From assembly GCA_016893485.2 (NCBI GenBank), contig JAFEKX020000001.1:124001-188000 (forward strand): a stretch of DNA of 64,000 nt. Reading direction: 5' to 3'. A program made the translations under genes and the position numbers. Below the pieces are notes generated by a model that was given only the letters and a program-made list of their open reading frames with translations, searched no databases and was not told the DNA's origin. The first letter of the stretch is position 1. Each line of letters begins with the position of its first letter. Shown here one piece after another: positions 60,521-64,000 of the stretch. This DNA is from Streptomyces sp. P3 (lineage in GTDB: Bacteria; Actinomycetota; Actinomycetes; Streptomycetales; Streptomycetaceae).

Positions 60521-61499
60521 TCACACCGTGGGCCGGGGCCCTGCGGCCCGGCGGAGCCGGTTGGCGATCGCCAGTCCCAGCCCCTCCTCCACCGGCAAGG
60601 AGGCGACGATGAGGTCGCACCCCCGCTGGTCCAGCTCGCGAAGGAACCCGTACAGCCCGCGCGCGTAGGCGGCCATCGAACCTGGGACCGTCACCACGGC
60701 GTGCGCCTTCACCGGGGCGCCGGCGAAGGAGACGGGAAGGAAGACGCCCACCTGGTGCCCCAGCTCCTGCGCGAGTTCCGCTTCGGCGATGACCTTCTCG
60801 GGCTCGACGAGGACGACCCGCGCCCGCGGCGCGTAGTGAGAGGGGTGCTGGCCAGGCACTCGAATGCTGCTGGTCGCGGGGACCGCAAGCGGGCGACCCA
60901 GCACCGCTTCGAGGTCCTCGCGCGTCACCCCGCCGGGCCGAAGGATGGTCGGGGCATCGCCCGTGGCGTCCACGATGGTCGACTCGACGCCGACCTCGCA
61001 GGAACCGCCGTCCAGCACGAAGTCGACGGCGTCGCCGAGCTCGGCACGGACATCGTTCGCGGTGGTGGGGCTGACCGACCCGAAGCGGTTGGCGGACGGG
61101 GCCGTGACACCGCCACCGAAGGACGCCAGCAGCGCGAGTGCGACGGGATGGTCGGGCACACGCACGGCCACCGTCTCCAAGCCACCGGTCGCCTCCACAG
61201 GCACGCGGGGGGCCCCGCCGCAGGACCAGCGTGAGCGGCCCCGGCCAGAAGTGTTCCGCCAGCACACGCGCCGTCGCAGGCACGTCCTGGACCCAGTCGT
61301 CCAGATGCTCCGCACCGTCGATGTGAACGATCAGCGGGTGGGAAGGCGGGCGTCCCTTCACCTCGAAGATGCGCGCAACGGCGGCACGATCCTCGGCGTT
61401 TGCGCCCAGACCGTAGACGGTCTCGGTCGGGAGGGCCACCAGCCCGCCGCTACGCAGCACGTCGGCTGCCTTCTCGATGTCACTGGTTCTTGCCTTCAC
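60521..61499 (-). CDS. L-threonylcarbamoyladenylate synthase, Sua5 type (one frame break)
   Basis: GTG/ATG 61499: KARTSDIEKAADVLRSGGLV, ALPTETVYGLGANAEDRAAV, IFEVKGRPPSHPLIVHI (K-x-R active-site motif), HFWPGPLTLVLRRG; then a shift at the G run 61207-61212 to VRVPDHPVALALLASFGGGV, APSANRFGSVSPTTANDV (S-x-N) and the Sua5 C-terminal domain (SSIRVPGQHPSHYAPRARVV). ~325 residues. Makes the precursor of the t6A tRNA base from threonine, bicarbonate and ATP. It is a near-essential gene, so the frame break in it is strong evidence that many breaks here are sequence errors. Confidence 0.88.
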
Positions 61500-61639
61500 C
61501 CCCGCAATCCTAGGCGTGTCCGGTCCTCAGGTTGGTTGCAGTCGGCTGACCGGCGGCCGGCTCCCGAAGGCGCAGTGGCATGCAGCGCGCGGGCAGGCAC
61601 CCCAGGGGGTGCGGGTGGCGGTGTGTGGTCCATCGGCGC

Positions 61640-62480
61640 CTGGCGGCACTGCTGGGCAGCGGCACGGTCCGGGTGATCGCTGTGCGCCCCCGTGGCGGTG
61701 ACTCCACCGCGATGCTGCTGGGCATCAAGGTGCCGCGCGGCAAGCTCGACACCATCGCCGATGCCCTGGCGACTCGCCCCGACATCCCGTTCATCGACGT
61801 GTCCGCAGGCGGGGACGAGATCAACGTTGTGCTGCTGGCCGAGGGGCAGCGCAGCCGCCTGGTGTTCCGGCAACTGCCAGCCACCCAGGCCATCACCTCC
61901 GTCATCGCCCAAGGCGTTCTGCACGTCTACGCGGACGCCACCGACTGACGTCTGGATGCCCTGACCGAGGACGAGCGCAGGAAGCTCGCACCCCCATCAC
62001 AGCCGAGCGGACCGCCGACCGACTGGACCCACTGGACCCACTGGACCAGCAACTGGCGGACGCACTCCTGGACGAAGTGCGGGTCACCGACGTGACGCTG
62101 CCTTGGCCGCGCGTACCGAACACCCACAATTCACCGCCCGACGGCGCCTGGCTGCACTCCTGCGCGACCGCGCCCTGGCCACCCACGTGGTCCCGGACCC
62201 CTGCGGACTGGGGCTTAACGTCGACGCCAACCTCTACCTCCCGATCCCGCCCGCACACCTGGACACCGCCGGGCGCACCCTGGCGGCCCATCCGTCCGTG
62301 CACGGCGTCCTTGCTCTTCCCGGCCCGTCCAACCTCAGCGCCGCCGTGTGGCTGCACGACCTGGAAGACCTCCGCCGCTTCATCACCCAAGACCTCGCAT
62401 ACCTGCCCGTCACCAGCATCGACACTGTTCCGGTGGGCCACGCGGCGAAACGACCGGGCCGCCTTCCGGCCGGCGGCTGT
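61640..62480 (+). pseudogene. Second tandem-Lrp regulator, degraded
   Basis: HRRLAALLGSGTVRVIAVRP and VPRGKLDTIADALATRPDIP, FIDVSAGGDEINVVLLAEGQ match the first module of the tandem-Lrp protein at 28-29 kb. The frame stops at TGA 61946-61948, where TGG (Trp) is expected (D-W-R-L-D-A-L-T-E). Then, in other frames, come LDPLDPLDQQLADALLDEVR and LAALLRDRALATHVVPDPCG. The first helix-turn-helix is missing at the left. A nonsense change plus shifts and a lost N-terminus indicate real decay. Confidence 0.65.
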
Positions 62481-62536
62481 ACACCGGGTGGCACGTCCTT
62501 GCGTGCGAGGAGTGCCACCCGGGCGCCTGTCCGGGG

Positions 62537-62895
62537 TCAGTAGGCGGGTTCGTTACGGACGATGATCAGCGAGGTGATCTTGTCGTCGCAGACCGTGAAG
62601 TAGTTGGTCATGAACAGCTCGCCGTGCAGGTTGGTCTTGTCGTACTCGCCGTCGTAGCGGGCGCGCACGATCTGGTCCCCGTAGTGGTCCACGACCTCGG
62701 TCACCTCAAGGTGACCTTGTCTCCGACGATCTCCTTGGCGACCCAGCGGCGGATGGCCGCGGCACCGCGAAACTCGCGGCGCACATCGTTGACAAAGGCG
62801 TCCTCGGCAAACGTGGCAACGATCGCGTCCTCATCGAACGCGTTGACGGCACGGACGTGCTCGGCCAGGACCGGCAGCAGCGCGGTGTTGGACAT
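62537..62895 (-). CDS. NTF2/SnoaL-like protein (one frame break)
   Basis: ATG 62895: LLPVLAEHVRAVNAFDEDAI, VATFAEDAFVNDVRREFRGA, AAIRRWVAKEIVGDKVTL; then, after a shift near 62707, VTEVVDHYGDQIVRARYDGE, YDKTNLHGELFMTNYFTVCD, DKITSLIIVRNEPAY. ~119 residues, one cone-like SnoaL-like fold; members are small enzymes or binding proteins of unknown substrate. Divergent from the MerR gene across 137 bases, so likely under its control. Confidence 0.75.
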
Positions 62896-63032
62896 GAGGG
62901 GACCTCCCTGGTGCGGGGTTCACGGCCACCACCCCGGCGGCCTGGTCACCACACTCGGCGCTCCGGCTGCGGGAGGATCAACACCGGATCTGCCGGTCGA
63001 CTCTCCCGCAGGGGAGGGTCGATACTGGCGCG

Positions 63033-63853
63033 ATGAAGCAGACACTGACGGTCGGGGACTTCTCTCGGGTGACGCACCTGAGCGTCAAGACGCTGCGCCA
63101 CTACCACCAGGTCGGCTTGCTGGACCCCGACGATGTCGACCCCGACACCGGCTACCGCTACTACGCGCTCGACCAGGTCCCCACCGCGCAGGTCATCCGA
63201 CGCCTGCGGGACCTGAACATGCCCATCGCCGATGTCAAGGCTGTCCTGGCCACCTCGGACGCGGCAGCGCGCGGCGAGGTGATCGTCAGGCACCTGGACC
63301 GCTTGGAAACGGAGCTGGCCCGGACCCGCGCTGCGGTCGAATCCGTGCGCAACCTGCTGCAACGCCCGGCGGGCGACTCCGTCGAGTACCGCACAGTGCC
63401 GCCCTGCCCAGCCGCGGGCATCACCGCGGCCGTGGACCGCGGAGACCTGCTGCCCTGGTGGCAGGGCGCAATGGGGAACTGCACGCCGCAGTCCAAGCCC
63501 AGGGCCTGGACCCGACTGGTCCCCCAGGTGGCTTGTACGCGAGCGAGATCTTCCAGGACGACCATGGCCAGGCCACGGTCTTCGTCCCGGCAGAGGGGCC
63601 CGTGCGCCCCATCGGCCGGGTCGAGCCGTTGCTCATCCCGGCCGCCGAACTCGCGGTCATCACCCACCACGGCCCACTGGCCGACGTCGACCTCACCTAC
63701 GGCGAACTCGGCGCCCACACCATCCGACACGAGATCAGCGTCGCAGGCCCACTACGCGAGTACTACCTGCGCGCCGCCCACAACAGCTCCGACCCCTCGC
63801 AATGGACCACCGAGATCGGCTGGCCCATCTTCCGGGCCGAACACGACCAGTGA
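63033..63853 (+). CDS. MerR-family regulator with GyrI-like domain (one frame break)
   Basis: ATG 63033: TVGDFSRVTHLSVKTLRHYH, QVGLLDPDDVDPDTGYRYYA (MerR winged helix), then VRHLDRLETELARTRAAVES as the dimer coil. A shift at the G run 63473-63476 joins GELHAAVQAQGLDPTGPPGG, and the GyrI-like effector domain ends FRAEHDQ at 63853 (VFVPAEGPVRPIGRVEPLLI, VITHHGPLADVDLTYGELGA, REYYLRAAHNSSDPSQWTTE). ~273 residues, of the BmrR/TipA-like multidrug-binding class. Divergent to the NTF2-like gene. Confidence 0.85.
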
Positions 63854-63886
63854 AGCCGCATTTCCACCGCGCCCCCAGAGCGTCAA

Positions 63887-63960
63887 CGGATCCGTGCTCA
63901 CGGAGCACATCCAGGCCCAGACCGAGCGCTTCGGCGCCGAGGTGCTCGACGACGACATCG
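63887..63960 (+). pseudogene. Possible thioredoxin-reductase (TrxB) fragment
   Basis: The frame GSVLTEHIQAQTERFGAEVL, DDDIV resembles the helix A-x-R-F-G-A-E of TrxB after the FAD motif. Only ~25 residues are seen before the window ends, so it might be a remnant or chance. Low confidence. Confidence 0.3.
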
Positions 63961-64000
63961 TCGCTGGCACAGCTGCGCAAAGATGTCCCGCACCGCAGGA

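Noticed and set aside
62348-62980. Long forward frame running into the MerR gene
   Set aside because: It is arginine/proline-rich and only its last part, after the 63473-63476 indel, belongs to a real protein.

Overview
The window is very GC-rich actinobacterial DNA, almost certainly from a Streptomyces or close relative. The signs are strong third-position GC bias, GTG and TTG starts, many ATGA/GTGA stop-start overlaps, and typical families (MmyB-type XRE, TetR, LacI, AfsR-era subtilases, tandem-Lrp regulators, DUF6461, DUF2264). It carries catabolic and regulatory gene sets with few housekeeping genes (sua5, cutA), plus an IS5-type element and several transposase and gene remnants, so it looks like accessory or chromosome-arm DNA. 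I see no rRNA, tRNA or CRISPR array.

A feature that shapes every annotation here is that most long genes are split by single-base indels, often at runs of four to six G or C. I count roughly fifty across the window, including in sua5. I read these mainly as sequence errors, so I give full gene spans and state where the frame changes. True remnants (missing halves, chimeric ends) are marked as pseudogenes.

Layout. 1-9 kb: XRE/MmyB regulator, TetR plus NAD(P)-binding oxidoreductase, nitroreductase remnant, a reverse-strand XRE/HEAT-repeat/DUF6461 trio, a small secreted protein with a clean terminator, a Fic/Doc-like toxin-antitoxin pair, and a GNAT/AraD scar. 9.3-14.3 kb: amide-utilisation operon (AmiC-like sensor, FmdB zinc ribbon, formamidase, MetX-like hydrolase, DUF1097 membrane protein) with a divergent MarR. 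14.6-25.7 kb: polysaccharide locus with a LacI regulator, carbohydrate ABC importer, DUF2264 protein, secreted beta-helix/CBM protein, and a convergent Tat-exported GH95 glycosidase. 25.7-31.5 kb: IS5 insertion that cut off a gene, a tandem-Lrp regulator, an alpha/beta hydrolase and hypotheticals. 31.5-36.7 kb: MMPL transporter followed by OmpR regulator, histidine kinase and an atypical LuxR regulator.

37-45.4 kb: the most intriguing operon. A GntR regulator controls an Fe-type ABC importer fused by overlaps to AtuA-like, DUF4387 and RraA-like enzymes, with a divergent D-2-hydroxyacid dehydrogenase. Both promoters carry the same palindromic motif. This looks like an uncharacterised organic-acid uptake and degradation pathway. 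46.2-49.5 kb: a LodA/GoxA-type quinoprotein oxidase with its LodB-type flavoprotein. 50.5-52 kb: SDR/TetR pair. 52.8-57.7 kb: a ~1,270-residue secreted subtilase with a TrmB/LuxR-type regulator. 58-64 kb: ArsR/DUF2071 pair with a perfect operator, cutA, PadR remnant, sua5, a second degraded tandem-Lrp gene, an NTF2-like protein, a MerR regulator and a possible thioredoxin-reductase remnant at the edge.
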